Source: Clostridiaceae bacterium (GTDB taxonomy: Bacteria; Bacillota; Clostridia; Lachnospirales; Lachnospiraceae). From it: a stretch of DNA of 64,000 nt. The position numbers were made by a program, and so were the translations under genes. Below the pieces are notes generated by a model. That model was not told where the DNA came from, ran no database searches, and saw only the letters and a program-made list of their open reading frames with translations. The stretch lies in assembly GCA_009911305.1 (NCBI GenBank), contig QXXC01000001.1, positions 1-64,000 of the forward strand, in the 5' to 3' direction. Positions within the stretch are counted from its first letter, which is position 1; each line of letters begins with the position of its first letter. Below are positions 24,144-34,076 of the stretch, in pieces.

Positions 24144-24745
24144 TATCTCACCCCCGTCAAAGCGTTTATGAAGATTTCCATTCCATGCCCTTCAAGCCAC
24201 TGGTAACACTCCGGCGTGAGGATGGGCCTGAAAATCCTACGGGCATTTTTCGACTTATCAATCACTCCTGCTTCATATAACATCGTGCGGTAACATCGCC
24301 CGAGCCTGTTCAGGGTGATATCGGTCCACCCGGCTACCTTTTCGCTCTGGATCTGCTTGTTCTTAAAAAAAACGCGCACATCGCTGTCGGGAAGCTCATT
24401 TGTACCGATTATCATTTTTTCACGGATGACTTCGTAAACAAAATCGAAGAACAGTGTATCGTGTGCCATTGCACCGACCAGTGCAAACAATTTTTGTGCT
24501 GCAAGATCGCTTTCGAGAAACAGCGGATAGAAGCTGCGGTCCAAACTGTTCACACGGGCAGAAACCGTGCTGAATATTTGACTGGCTCGGAGGGGAGTAG
24601 GAGCCGAGAAAATATTTTTCCGCTGATTCAGGTCTTTCACATCCTCCATGCTGTTCCCTTCGTCCAAGAGAGCAACAACCTTACGGAACTCGCTGAACCA
24701 GAAGCACACCTTGACCGCACCAGCACTGTACTCTTTTCTCTCCAT
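24143..24745 (-). CDS. brxA: BREX-1 protein BrxA (DUF1819, 200 aa)
   Basis: This is a DUF1819 protein, first of the core BREX genes. The family fold is helical and related to NusB-like or DNA-binding proteins. The ATG at 24745 is chosen because AAAGGAGG lies 9 bases upstream and the resulting 200 residues match the family length. Codons further upstream overlap the regulator gene and are not needed. It follows the XRE gene by 16 bases, so the two are probably cotranscribed. Confidence 0.88.
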   Translation of the reverse strand: MERKEYSAGAVKVCFWFSEFRKVVALLDEGNSMEDVKDLNQRKNIFSAPTPLRASQIFSTVSARVNSLDRSFYPLFLESDLAAQKLFALVGAMAHDTLFFDFVYEVIREKMIIGTNELPDSDVRVFFKNKQIQSEKVAGWTDITLNRLGRCYRTMLYEAGVIDKSKNARRIFRPILTPECYQWLEGHGMEIFINALTGVR

Positions 24746-24761
24746 AAGGCAATGCCTCCTT

Positions 24762-25004
24762 TCAGCTTTTGCTCTGTTCTGTTGTCTGTGGATCCGGCCG
24801 CTGATCCGGCAATATCTCCATAATGTCTTCAATGCGGCAGTCCATTTTCAGGCATATGCGCTCCAACACATCTACATTTGTGTTTTCACCCTTCTCCAAT
24901 TTGCTTAGGGTCGAATAGCTGATGCCGACATACTCCCGGAAATCTTTCTTTTTCATATCCCTATCGATGAGAATTTTGAATAGCTTTTTATAAGACACTG
25001 CCAT
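24762..25004 (-). CDS. Small XRE-family repressor at the head of the BREX operon (80 aa)
   Basis: This is a single helix-turn-helix domain: KKKDFREYVGISYSTLSKLE (about 17-36) followed by the typical second helix pair ICLKMDCRIEDIMEIL. It resembles the Cro/C1 proteins that control restriction and toxin modules. ATG 25004 has AGGAG 8 bases upstream; upstream in-frame codons lack a site. As first gene of the operon it is likely an autorepressor of the BREX genes. It is not of the longer WYL-domain BrxR type known in some other BREX loci. Confidence 0.82.
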   Translation of the reverse strand: MAVSYKKLFKILIDRDMKKKDFREYVGISYSTLSKLEKGENTNVDVLERICLKMDCRIEDIMEILPDQRPDPQTTEQSKS

Positions 25005-25321
25005 TACCGTTGCTCCTCTCTGGCTTTCATTCCGCAAGCCAAATAAAACCCAAATAAAGTATAACACTGGAGGACGAGAAAAGCGAGAAATATTTTGTGA
25101 ACACCTCGATTTTTTTGCCGAGGACACTAAATTCCCGTTTTTATCAAAGAGAAGCATTGAAGACGGAGGACTTCAAATTCGTAGCATAACAAAAGGATAC
25201 GGTGTAATCCCTTTTATAGAGTTACACTGTATCCTACATAAAAACATCCTTAATCTGGCGACAGCAAAGCGGATCCTGCTTCTCCCAAATAATTACGGTT
25301 CACACCCCCGCCCGCTGCAAA
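25005..25321. other. Intergenic region at the upstream edge of the BREX operon
   Basis: This holds the BREX operon promoter region on the minus strand, with a possible -10 TATACT about 50 bases before the regulator start and no clear -35 box. It also holds an A/T-rich tract with a CCTCG/CGAGG hairpin near 25107-25129 and the larger inverted repeat at 25195-25234. The stretch past 25235 shows nothing recognisable before the frlB-like stop codon. No integrase or direct-repeat attachment site was seen. Confidence 0.45.
25195..25234. repeat. Inverted repeat at the upstream BREX boundary
   Basis: GGATACGGTGTAA (25195-25207) and TTACACTGTATCC (25222-25234) form a 13-bp stem with one mismatch around a 14-base loop. 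It may be a terminator of the frl cluster, a regulator site, or a trace of the insertion that brought in the BREX genes. Confidence 0.55.
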
Positions 25322-26386
25322 TTAATACTCAAACTGCCGGTAATAACGCCGGATGGAGAGCGGATGGCGCAGGAACAGCTCCATGTAAGCGTCCACCCGG
25401 TTGTTGACTCCATGCATCACCAGATGAGAGATGGTCCCGCGGAATTCAGGGCTGATTCCCTTAAGCTCATGCTCCTTTGTATCAATGATCGTATAGTTCG
25501 CATTAACCCTGGGCAGGAACCGCGCCACGCGCTCGGCCAGCGGCCGCTGCTCGTCCTCTCCCATGAAGAGAGTTACCGGGGTATCGGCCACGATGATCTC
25601 CTGCATGCCGTGGAAGAATTCCTGGCAGCTTATGGATTTGGTGCGGATCCACATCTGCTCCTCCCAGTAGCACATCGCATAGGAGTACGTCGCCCCGTAC
25701 TGGTTTCCGGAGCCGATGAAATAATGCGGGAGATCTCTGTGCCCATTTAAGAATGCAACCTTATTTTTGGCGTACTCATAAGCCCATGCGTCCGCGTCCT
25801 TCTCCACCTGCGCAAGAGCCTGCGCAAGGTGCGCCTCCATCTCTTTGTTATAGCGCTCATACTCTGCAAACTCACCGTTTTTATACATCAGATAGTTCGC
25901 AACCATATAGAATTTTAACTGCTCGTTCATCGGATAGACCACCAGATAATCCTGTTTGTCCGGCTGGGTCAGAACCGATCCGGGCGTATCTATAAATGCA
26001 AAGATCCTTGCCCCGATCTCACGCACGCGCTCGACGAGCTGCACCATCTCACTGGTATTGCCGGAAACGGAGGAATAGATAACCACTGATTTTTCGGTAA
26101 ATCTCTTGTTGCCGGTTGTGAGGAACTCCGCCGCATTCTCTACGAATACCGGAAGCGAGGAGCGGCCGCGCATATAGACCTCTGCCTGCATGCCGGAGGC
26201 ATAGGTTCCGCCGATCCCTGCAAAGTAGATGCCATCAAATCCGTCCTCCCATATCCTGTCAATGATTGACTCGATCTGGGGGCGGAGTGCGAGCGCGCCG
26301 TTTACGCTGTCAATCTGTTTCTGCTCATCAAAGTTCCGAAGGGACGGTCCCTGCGTTTCTTTCCATGCTTTTGCTTCGTATTTCAT
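25322..26386 (-). CDS. frlB: SIS-domain deglycase, FrlB-like (354 aa)
   Basis: This is a sugar isomerase (SIS) domain protein of the FrlB/AgaS type. FrlB cleaves fructoselysine-6-phosphate into glucose-6-phosphate and lysine. The first SIS domain (about 35-165) carries YFAGIGGTYASGM and YSSVSGNTSEMV phosphosugar loops. The second (about 195-330) carries YFIGSGNQYG, and EFFHGMQE supplies conserved catalytic-type residues. The C-terminus HPLSIRRYYRQFEY resembles that of E. coli FrlB. AGGAG lies 9 bases before the ATG. It is the last gene of a cluster that also holds FrlC- and FrlD-like genes, which supports the assignment. The amine moiety may not be lysine. Confidence 0.75.
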   Translation of the reverse strand: MKYEAKAWKETQGPSLRNFDEQKQIDSVNGALALRPQIESIIDRIWEDGFDGIYFAGIGGTYASGMQAEVYMRGRSSLPVFVENAAEFLTTGNKRFTEKSVVIYSSVSGNTSEMVQLVERVREIGARIFAFIDTPGSVLTQPDKQDYLVVYPMNEQLKFYMVANYLMYKNGEFAEYERYNKEMEAHLAQALAQVEKDADAWAYEYAKNKVAFLNGHRDLPHYFIGSGNQYGATYSYAMCYWEEQMWIRTKSISCQEFFHGMQEIIVADTPVTLFMGEDEQRPLAERVARFLPRVNANYTIIDTKEHELKGISPEFRGTISHLVMHGVNNRVDAYMELFLRHPLSIRRYYRQFEY

Positions 26387-26415
26387 ATCTCATAACTCCT
26401 CTCATTCTGTCAAAT

Positions 26416-27216
26416 TTAATACAGCGGCGTTTTTTCAGGATCCATCTCCAGAAAAAACTGAATCGCATACTGAATCGCCTTATCCCAGTAAGGCCATTCG
26501 TGATCTCCTGCGCTCTCCCTGTACGTATGCCCGTATCCGGCCTCCTTGGCGGCGGCCCGGAAGAGCTGGTTTCCTTCATAGAGAAAATCTTCTGTGCCGC
26601 AAAGCTGGATCAGACGGGGACGCTCTGCATCTGCCGCGAGCTTTTTTACCAGCTTTACCGGAATCTCCCAGTCCTCAGGGATCCCTGCGGCGCCGTGCAG
26701 CGCGTACAGCTCCGCGGGGCTCATCTCCGGCCATTCGCCGCTTTTGACCTTTTGGAGCATTCCTTCATAATCCAGAACACCGGAGAGGCTCGCGACGGCC
26801 GCATATTGCCGCGGGCGGTTTAACGCAATTTTCACCGCTCCGTATCCTCCCATGCTCTCTCCCGCGATGAATGTGTTTTTCCTTGACGTATCCATCCTGA
26901 ACCATTTCGCACAGATCAGCGGAAGTTCATCCGCCACATAGCGGAAATAATGGATACCGGCGGCTGTATCTGTATAAAAGCTGCGCTGCGCTTCGGGCAT
27001 AATCACGAGCAAATTGTATTTCTTGGCATAATATTCAATTTTTGAAAACCTCACCCACTCCCCGCTGCTGCCGGAAAGGCCGTGCAGAAGATAGAGGATC
27101 TTCGGCTCCCCGTCAAAAAGCGGCGTCACATCATTCGATGTATCCGGGACAATCACGCGGATCTGGGTGGTCATTCTCAACTGCTCCGAATAAAAGTCGC
27201 CTGTAAGCATTCCCAT
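26416..27216 (-). CDS. Esterase-D/EstA-type alpha/beta hydrolase (266 aa)
   Basis: This is a cytoplasmic serine hydrolase of the putative-esterase family, similar to tributyrin esterases and S-formylglutathione hydrolases. The oxyanion region YLLHGLSGSSGEW (about 41-53) and nucleophile elbow GESMGGYGA (about 119-127, catalytic Ser) are visible. A late His (SAGDHEWPYWDKAI) completes the triad. There is no signal peptide. It lies between the second GntR gene and frlB, 29 bases from frlB. It may remove an acyl or ester group from the Amadori substrate before or after deglycation, but that is inference. Confidence 0.78.
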   Translation of the reverse strand: MGMLTGDFYSEQLRMTTQIRVIVPDTSNDVTPLFDGEPKILYLLHGLSGSSGEWVRFSKIEYYAKKYNLLVIMPEAQRSFYTDTAAGIHYFRYVADELPLICAKWFRMDTSRKNTFIAGESMGGYGAVKIALNRPRQYAAVASLSGVLDYEGMLQKVKSGEWPEMSPAELYALHGAAGIPEDWEIPVKLVKKLAADAERPRLIQLCGTEDFLYEGNQLFRAAAKEAGYGHTYRESAGDHEWPYWDKAIQYAIQFFLEMDPEKTPLY

Positions 27217-27228
27217 CTCTGTTCTCCG

Positions 27229-27948
27229 TTATTTAAAAAAATGAACGCTGAAGTTACATTTGTCGCTGCGCACATAGTTCCGGTTAAATTCAATCACCCG
27301 CCCCTGTTCATCGCTTGTGATGCTCTGGAACAGCATCACCGGAAGGTTATCCTCCAGGCCGAGCAGCCGGGCGTCCGCCTGCTGCAGGACGATCAGATCC
27401 AGCGTCTGTTTGGCCTCTGAGAGGTGGATTCCATACATCCCATAGAGCTCGTAGATGGAAAAAATCGACAGGTTGATGCCCTCCAGCTTGGGAATCAGGT
27501 AACAGGGAATCACGATTTCTTCCAGTGAAACCGGCTCTTCGTTGGCATAGCACAGCCGCTTGATATAGAAAATTTCGTCCTGCGCGGGGATGCCGAACAT
27601 AGCGCCGTACAGATTTCCCGCTCTGCGCCTTACTTTAGAGACAATCTTAAAGGACGGTTTCAGATTCTTATCAAGCATGGTCTGGGTGAATCCCTCCAGA
27701 ACCTCTATATTCCGCTGAATCTTGTCGCCCAGGACATAGACCTCTTTTTCAGAGATCTTCCGGAGAAGCCCTTCATTCGCCAGCGCGTCGATCGCATTCT
27801 CTACAATCTGCTCCTTTACCCCGTACAGCTCGGCCAGCTCCCCCACAGCGGGAAGCGGCATGCCGGGCGCGTACTCGCCCGCTTCGATCTCTGTCCGGAT
27901 AAATTCCCTGACCTGCAAAAATACCGAGTGTTGATACATACCATTCAT
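27229..27948 (-). CDS. GntR/UTRA transcriptional regulator, copy 1 (239 aa)
   Basis: The N-terminal winged helix of the GntR family (about 8-75, ELAELYGVKEQIVENAIDAL) is followed by a UTRA ligand-binding domain of the HutC type (about 95-235). FrlR, which controls fructoselysine genes, belongs to this class. The DNA-binding domain is less canonical than that of the second GntR gene. AAGGAG lies 7 bases before the ATG. It lies inside the cluster and so probably senses a phosphorylated sugar-amine intermediate. Confidence 0.83.
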   Translation of the reverse strand: MNGMYQHSVFLQVREFIRTEIEAGEYAPGMPLPAVGELAELYGVKEQIVENAIDALANEGLLRKISEKEVYVLGDKIQRNIEVLEGFTQTMLDKNLKPSFKIVSKVRRRAGNLYGAMFGIPAQDEIFYIKRLCYANEEPVSLEEIVIPCYLIPKLEGINLSIFSIYELYGMYGIHLSEAKQTLDLIVLQQADARLLGLEDNLPVMLFQSITSDEQGRVIEFNRNYVRSDKCNFSVHFFK

Positions 27949-27968
27949 GCCGCAGCTCCTTCTTTTGT

Positions 27969-28763
27969 CTACCAGCCGCCGAAATAGCCAAGGGTAACGG
28001 TTGCATTGGCAGCACCCTTTTCCATGGCCTCCTCAATCGGCAGGCCCTCGGTGATACCCAGCAAAAAGCCAGCGATATAGCTGTCGCCTGCGCCCATACT
28101 GTCTACCAGATTTTCGCAGGGCACGATGCCGAACCGGTGGAATTCCCTTCCGTCCCAGCACAGGCTCCCGTCGCTTCCCATCATACACACGACCAGCCTG
28201 GGACCCTTTTCATGATACCGCTTCATCTGCGCGCGAAGCTCGGGCGTATCCCCGTCATCACAGGAAAAAAACAGATAGTCCGTATACGGCATGGCCGTCT
28301 GCGACTCCGGATCTTCCGGACGGGTCGCGCAGTCAAAAGCCGTTGTCATGCCCCGCTCCTTTAAGTCCTTAAACTGCCCTTCCACCTTTCCCCAGAGGTC
28401 GCACACCACCACATCGTGCGCGCAGATAAAATCCATATCTTCCTCAGAGAGAACATAATCTGCCATTACACCCTCGTCATAATCTCCAAACACACGCTCT
28501 CCGTCTGTCAGAGTCACCTGGCTGACCGCGGTACGGCCTTCCTTTACCTGCAGGCGCGAGATGTCCACGCCCTTATTCCGGATAGCCTCGCGCATGATGC
28601 CTCCATAGAGGTCCGTTCCGACCGGGCCGATATAGGAAGCCTCCCCGCCCAGGCGCACGGTATAAACCGCCATGTTCACCGGGCCGCCGCCCGGATATGC
28701 CTTCCCGCCTTCCATGTTTTCATAGTAATCGATGCAGTTACTCCCAACCGCAGCAAGTTTCAT
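27969..28763 (-). CDS. frlD: PfkB-family kinase, FrlD-like, copy 1 (264 aa)
   Basis: This is a ribokinase-fold kinase. FrlD phosphorylates fructoselysine at the 6-hydroxyl. The first motif YPGGGPVNMAVY (about 25-36) and the second PfkB signature DSMGAGDSYIAGFLLG, with its catalytic Asp (about 225-240), are intact. The segment GERVFGDYDEGVMADYVLSE is very like E. coli FrlD (remembered, not searched). ATG 28763 (AAAGGAG 9 bases upstream) starts two bases after the stop of the preceding GntR gene; a GTG two codons earlier is less likely. Confidence 0.8.
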   Translation of the reverse strand: MKLAAVGSNCIDYYENMEGGKAYPGGGPVNMAVYTVRLGGEASYIGPVGTDLYGGIMREAIRNKGVDISRLQVKEGRTAVSQVTLTDGERVFGDYDEGVMADYVLSEEDMDFICAHDVVVCDLWGKVEGQFKDLKERGMTTAFDCATRPEDPESQTAMPYTDYLFFSCDDGDTPELRAQMKRYHEKGPRLVVCMMGSDGSLCWDGREFHRFGIVPCENLVDSMGAGDSYIAGFLLGITEGLPIEEAMEKGAANATVTLGYFGGW

Positions 28764-28765
28764 GT

Positions 28766-29512
28766 TCACATACTCCTTTCTGAATCGGATTTCATATGCC
28801 TTAAGGTACTGGTAAACCGGATCTGATCCGGCCTTGCAACTATCCGGAAGAACTCAACCGGCTTCTGATCAGCGTCCTTCATGGTTCCGGACAGATAAAA
28901 CAGGAATTGTCCTGCTTCCACCTTCATATGCTCCGCCTCCTCTTCTGTCGCATAGGTGATGCTCACGCTCTCCTGCCCCTGCGCCGGGCAGATGCCGTAT
29001 TCCTTCAGCACGCGGTAAAGCGATTCCTCCGCAAAATTGTGCGCTTCAATGCCGGCGCAGCGTTTATAATCAATATAGCAGTTCTCAATCATCAGCGGAA
29101 TGTTATTTTTCAGCCGGAGCCTCCTTAAGTAAAACACCTGGCTCCCGGCCGGAATCTGTAACTTCTGCGCGAGGTAGCGGTCGCATCCCAGCACGCGGGA
29201 GTCTATGACCTCCGTCCACAGGAAATACCCCGTACCGCGTATAAATTCAGATGTGGATTTCATATCCTGCAGATTGCGCTCCAGCCTGGGAGGCGCTATA
29301 TAGGTGCCGGATCCCTTTTCGCTGTACAGGCGGTGCTCTGCAACCAGCCGCCGGATCGCCGCGCGGAGTGTGGAACGGTTGATTTTCCACATCTCAGACA
29401 TCTCCCGCTCGCCGGGAAGCCTGGTGTGCGGCTGAAGCTTATTGGTCCGGATATACCATTCGATCTGCTCCACGGCTGCCTGATATGGGCGTATCGCATT
29501 CTTCTGTTCCAT
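28766..29512 (-). CDS. GntR/UTRA transcriptional regulator, copy 2 (248 aa)
   Basis: The GntR winged helix (about 10-75) has the canonical PGEREMSEMWKINRSTLRAA recognition region, followed by a UTRA effector domain (about 95-240). AAGGAG lies 8 bases before the ATG. It ends just ahead of the frlD-like gene, with two bases between its stop and the ATG, a strong sign of cotranscription. Two UTRA regulators in one catabolic cluster suggest two effectors or that two units have fused. Confidence 0.85.
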   Translation of the reverse strand: MEQKNAIRPYQAAVEQIEWYIRTNKLQPHTRLPGEREMSEMWKINRSTLRAAIRRLVAEHRLYSEKGSGTYIAPPRLERNLQDMKSTSEFIRGTGYFLWTEVIDSRVLGCDRYLAQKLQIPAGSQVFYLRRLRLKNNIPLMIENCYIDYKRCAGIEAHNFAEESLYRVLKEYGICPAQGQESVSITYATEEEAEHMKVEAGQFLFYLSGTMKDADQKPVEFFRIVARPDQIRFTSTLRHMKSDSERSM

Positions 29513-29560
29513 ATATGTACTCCTTTTTCTGATGATCCGGCCGGCTGGCCGGAGGCCATT

Positions 29561-30997
<1,437 letters not shown>

Positions 30998-31043
30998 TCA
31001 AAAGCCCCGTGGGGGCGCTGCGTTTATTTCATGAGGTTTCCGG

Positions 31044-31469
31044 TCAGGCGGGCGTCACACAGACCAGAACCGTTCTCTGCGCGGGGCCGTCAAATTCACA
31101 GAAATATATCTCCTGTGCCCCGCCTCGGACAACGGCGCCGTCCAGAACCGGAAAATGACAGTGATTTCCAGTCAGCATAGACTTTAAATGTCCGGTCGGA
31201 TTCCCGGCTGTTGAGCCGTAGTCTTTTAACATTCTCGCATGGGCATAGGCGCGTTCCTCCGGCGCAAACAGCTCCAGGGCGTATGCGATGTCGCTCTCCA
31301 GGCACTCCAGTGCTTCATTGATCAGAATACCGGTTGTGGTGTGCTTGGTAAGCACCGTCACCATTCCCTCCCGAATCCCGCTTTCTGCCACTGCCTGTTC
31401 AACCTCCGGCGTAATCACGTCCATCTCGTTATAAGTTTTTGTGAGAATACGTATGGTTTTTGTGTACAT
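31044..31469 (-). CDS. YjbQ/UPF0047 family protein (141 aa)
   Basis: This is a small, single-domain protein with the family motifs HTTTGILINE (about 43-52) and GNPTGHLKSMLTGNH (about 103-117). It ends with a conserved strand (QRTVLVCVTPA). Members form trimers and some have weak thiamine-phosphate synthase activity; the physiological role is unclear. An AGG lies 8 bases before the ATG. It sits between the permease and an amidohydrolase in a catabolic cluster, an unusual place that hints at a role in metabolite handling or repair. Confidence 0.85.
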   Translation of the reverse strand: MYTKTIRILTKTYNEMDVITPEVEQAVAESGIREGMVTVLTKHTTTGILINEALECLESDIAYALELFAPEERAYAHARMLKDYGSTAGNPTGHLKSMLTGNHCHFPVLDGAVVRGGAQEIYFCEFDGPAQRTVLVCVTPA

Positions 31470-31486
31470 ATGTATTTACCTGCTTT

Positions 31487-32338
31487 CTATTCCAAACCGC
31501 CGAGAAATTCCAGCGCATTTTTGCCGCAGATCAGCTCCAGCGTGCTGTCGCGAAGGCCCAGCGTCCGGATCGCCTCCGCCATGCGGATCTGCTCAAATCT
31601 CGGATTGCCGGAGGCGAACATCACCTGATGGCGCAGGCTCCGATCGATCCAGGTGAGCGGGATATCCTTTGTAAAGGTCTGTGTATAAAATTCCTTTGCA
31701 TTGTCAAAATACAGCGCTCCGGTATCTGCATAGACATTTTCATATTTTGCCATTAGCATCGCTGTCTCCCGGACATAGGGCCAGCCAAACTGTTCCAGGC
31801 AAATCCTGAGCTTTGGGTGCTTCCCGGCGACCGGCTCAAATGCCAGCGGCGCGCAGTATTTCGTCTGCGTATCCGGCTCCCAGGAAAGCCCTGCGTGGAA
31901 CATGACAGGCTTTTTGAAACGCTCGCAGATCTCGTAAAGCGGCTCCATACAGGCATCGTCCGGCATATATTTAAGTCTCCCTGAATGGAGTGAAAGTCCC
32001 TTAAGTTTCAGACGGGAGAATGCGTCCTCCAGCTTATCCGGCGCCTCCGGATCCAGCGGATCCACGCTGGCAAACCCGATGAACCGCTCCGGCGCCATGT
32101 CTGTGAGCGCGCGAATCTCCTCATTCGTCACCACCGGACATCCTATCTCTGATGTATAATCGATCGGATGCAGTCCCAGCATCGTTAAGCCCGCGCATTT
32201 CATCTGATTGAAAATATGCTCCAGCGGCGCGGTCCCGTTTTTGTGGATATTCAACACCTGATGCCGCATCGTTTCCCGATCCGGATCCTGATTGATCGGC
32301 TCATAAAAGGCCGGGCTTACCCGTATATCAATAAACAT
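31487..32338 (-). CDS. Amidohydrolase-2 fold protein with altered metal motif (283 aa)
   Basis: This is a TIM-barrel protein of the Amidohydrolase_2 (PF04909) group. Family features include VMFHAGLSWEPD (about 143-154), LEQFGWPYVRETAMLM and a C-terminal barrel end. The usual N-terminal DxHxH metal motif is replaced by DIRVS. The late G(S/T)DxP motif reads SGNPRF. The metal centre is therefore probably altered, and catalysis may differ or be lost. It lies between the FrlC-like and YjbQ genes with 2- and 17-base gaps. A hydrolase or decarboxylase role on the sugar amine is possible. Confidence 0.7.
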   Translation of the reverse strand: MFIDIRVSPAFYEPINQDPDRETMRHQVLNIHKNGTAPLEHIFNQMKCAGLTMLGLHPIDYTSEIGCPVVTNEEIRALTDMAPERFIGFASVDPLDPEAPDKLEDAFSRLKLKGLSLHSGRLKYMPDDACMEPLYEICERFKKPVMFHAGLSWEPDTQTKYCAPLAFEPVAGKHPKLRICLEQFGWPYVRETAMLMAKYENVYADTGALYFDNAKEFYTQTFTKDIPLTWIDRSLRHQVMFASGNPRFEQIRMAEAIRTLGLRDSTLELICGKNALEFLGGLE

Positions 32339-32340
32339 CG

Positions 32341-33174
32341 CTATTTCCTTTCTGCCTGCGCCATCAGATCCCGGATATTGTCAATCGCGCGCCTTGCATA
32401 GAAGCGGGGCTCATTCATATAGCCTGTGACCAGTTCAAGCGTGGCGGTCTTATGGTAGCCGATCCGTTTCAGCTCGCAGAACATCTCCTTTAGAGGAATG
32501 GAGCCTTCGCCGGGTACGATATGGCTGTCGGTTCCGTTTTCCCCGTCAATGATGTGCATGTGATCCATCTTGTCCCCCAGTTTGTCGAAATACGCCATGA
32601 TACTCTCATGCTGGACAAACGGCGGTACTACGTCGCACATTCCCACTACATATGGATTGTCAATTCGCCTAAACAGTTCCACCAGATCATTGGCGCGCGT
32701 GAAAAAATTCGATTCATACGGCGTCAGAGCCTCCACCATCAGCTTCACACCAACCTTCGCCGCATGGTCGCCAAGCTCGCGGATGGTCTGCTCCAGCCGT
32801 GCCCACAGCTCGTCGTATGTCGCCAGATAACCGCCGTTTGCCGGGCTGGTGAGGACAAACTTTGCCCCCATCTCCTTTGCCATATCCAGAGAAAGCTTCA
32901 GATAATCCACGGCGTCTCTCCTCTGTGCCTCTGAGCCAATCATATAATTAAACGGATATGCGTTGTGCTCAGGGGTATATCCGATAACCGGCACCCCGTA
33001 GCGGTCGATCAGGCGGCACACCTCTATGATGTCTCCCGCCTTCAAATCCGGCGCATACGCATGCGGGCGTCCGCCCCACAGTTCGATGTAATCATATCCG
33101 TATTCCTTTGCGTCCTGAAAACAGTGCTCCAGCGGATTACGCTGATAGCCGGAAGTAAACATCCCTATTTTCAT
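32341..33174 (-). CDS. frlC: Fructoselysine 3-epimerase, FrlC-like (277 aa)
   Basis: This is a xylose-isomerase-like TIM barrel. It opens with MKIGMFTSGYQ and continues with YIELWGGRPHAYAPDLKAG, matching remembered E. coli FrlC almost residue for residue. Metal ligands include EALTPYESNFF (about 146), DVVPPF (about 180), HIID (about 212) and the late TLELVTGYMNEPR. FrlC interconverts fructoselysine and psicoselysine. The gene lies directly between the kinase copy 2 and amidohydrolase genes in a single operon. This is the most secure link of the cluster to Amadori-product metabolism. Confidence 0.85.
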   Translation of the reverse strand: MKIGMFTSGYQRNPLEHCFQDAKEYGYDYIELWGGRPHAYAPDLKAGDIIEVCRLIDRYGVPVIGYTPEHNAYPFNYMIGSEAQRRDAVDYLKLSLDMAKEMGAKFVLTSPANGGYLATYDELWARLEQTIRELGDHAAKVGVKLMVEALTPYESNFFTRANDLVELFRRIDNPYVVGMCDVVPPFVQHESIMAYFDKLGDKMDHMHIIDGENGTDSHIVPGEGSIPLKEMFCELKRIGYHKTATLELVTGYMNEPRFYARRAIDNIRDLMAQAERK

Positions 33175-33263
33175 CTTCTTTTCATCCCTTTCTGTCTTTC
33201 GGCCATCCGTCCTGCGGTTAAACGCTGTCCGGATGTCTCTCCCGCGCTTCCGATTTCGCCCCC

Positions 33264-34076
33264 TTAGTCAGACACCCACGGCTCAAAGACCTGAATGACC
33301 TCAGAAGAAACCTTCGCCCCCATTTCCATACATTCCTTTACGCTGTACCCGTTCAGGATTCCATAGAGAAAGCCAGAAATATAGCTGTCTCCTGCGCCGA
33401 CTGTATTCACGATCGTTTTCACCGGACAGACGCCACACTCAGTAAATGTGTTCCCGTCATAAGCCAGGCTTCCCCTGTCGCCAAAGGTCGCAACCGCGAT
33501 CTTCATCCCCCGGTCCGTCTTATCCTTCAAAAAAGCCTCAATAAATGCATCGCGGCTGTTGTGATAGGAGTAAAAACCATAATCCACACAGGGCAGCGTG
33601 CTCTCTACCAGAGGATGCTCCAGGCGATCTGCATAGTCAAAGCTTATCTTCACGCCTTTCTCCCTCAGATACGGAAGAACCGCCTCCGCCTTGCCCCACA
33701 GGGCTGTGTGAACCAGATCATGCGCGGCCGCAAACGCCATATCCTCCTCATCAAATACCATGTGTTCCAGCACGCCTTCCACATACTCCCCGTGCACCCG
33801 GTCATTTCCGTTTAAGTCCATATAGGTCACTGCGGTAGCTCCGTTTCCTACTTTTAGATGGGATACATCCAGCCCCTCTTTTGTCAGAGAGCGGAGCATC
33901 CATTGGCCGTCCGCATCGTTTCCAGTCGTACTGATAATCGATGTGGGAATTCCGAGCTTTTGGAGATTGACTCCTGTATCAACGGCATTTCCGGTCGGGT
34001 AGCGGCGGTTGACCTCCTGCCCGTTGATCCGGACATACACATCCATACAGTTATCGCCTATCATTGCTGCCTTCAC
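33264..34076 (-). CDS. PfkB-family kinase, FrlD-like, copy 2 (270 aa)
   Basis: This is a second ribokinase-fold kinase, distinct from copy 1. The N-terminus KAAMIGDNCMDVYVRING is typical of FrlD-type enzymes. The C-terminal signature NTVGAGDSYISGFLYG holds the catalytic Asp. GTG 34076 is preferred to upstream codons because AGGAGG lies 8 bases before it; the longer reading (to 34142) adds a non-conserved Glu/Ser-rich stretch. It is the first gene of the cluster. It may phosphorylate a different glycated amine than copy 1. Confidence 0.8.
   Translation of the reverse strand: MKAAMIGDNCMDVYVRINGQEVNRRYPTGNAVDTGVNLQKLGIPTSIISTTGNDADGQWMLRSLTKEGLDVSHLKVGNGATAVTYMDLNGNDRVHGEYVEGVLEHMVFDEEDMAFAAAHDLVHTALWGKAEAVLPYLREKGVKISFDYADRLEHPLVESTLPCVDYGFYSYHNSRDAFIEAFLKDKTDRGMKIAVATFGDRGSLAYDGNTFTECGVCPVKTIVNTVGAGDSYISGFLYGILNGYSVKECMEMGAKVSSEVIQVFEPWVSD

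Noticed and set aside
11376..25321. Direct-repeat attachment sites flanking the BREX island
   Set aside because: No convincing direct repeat pair or integrase gene was found at the two boundaries by eye; a computed repeat search would be needed.
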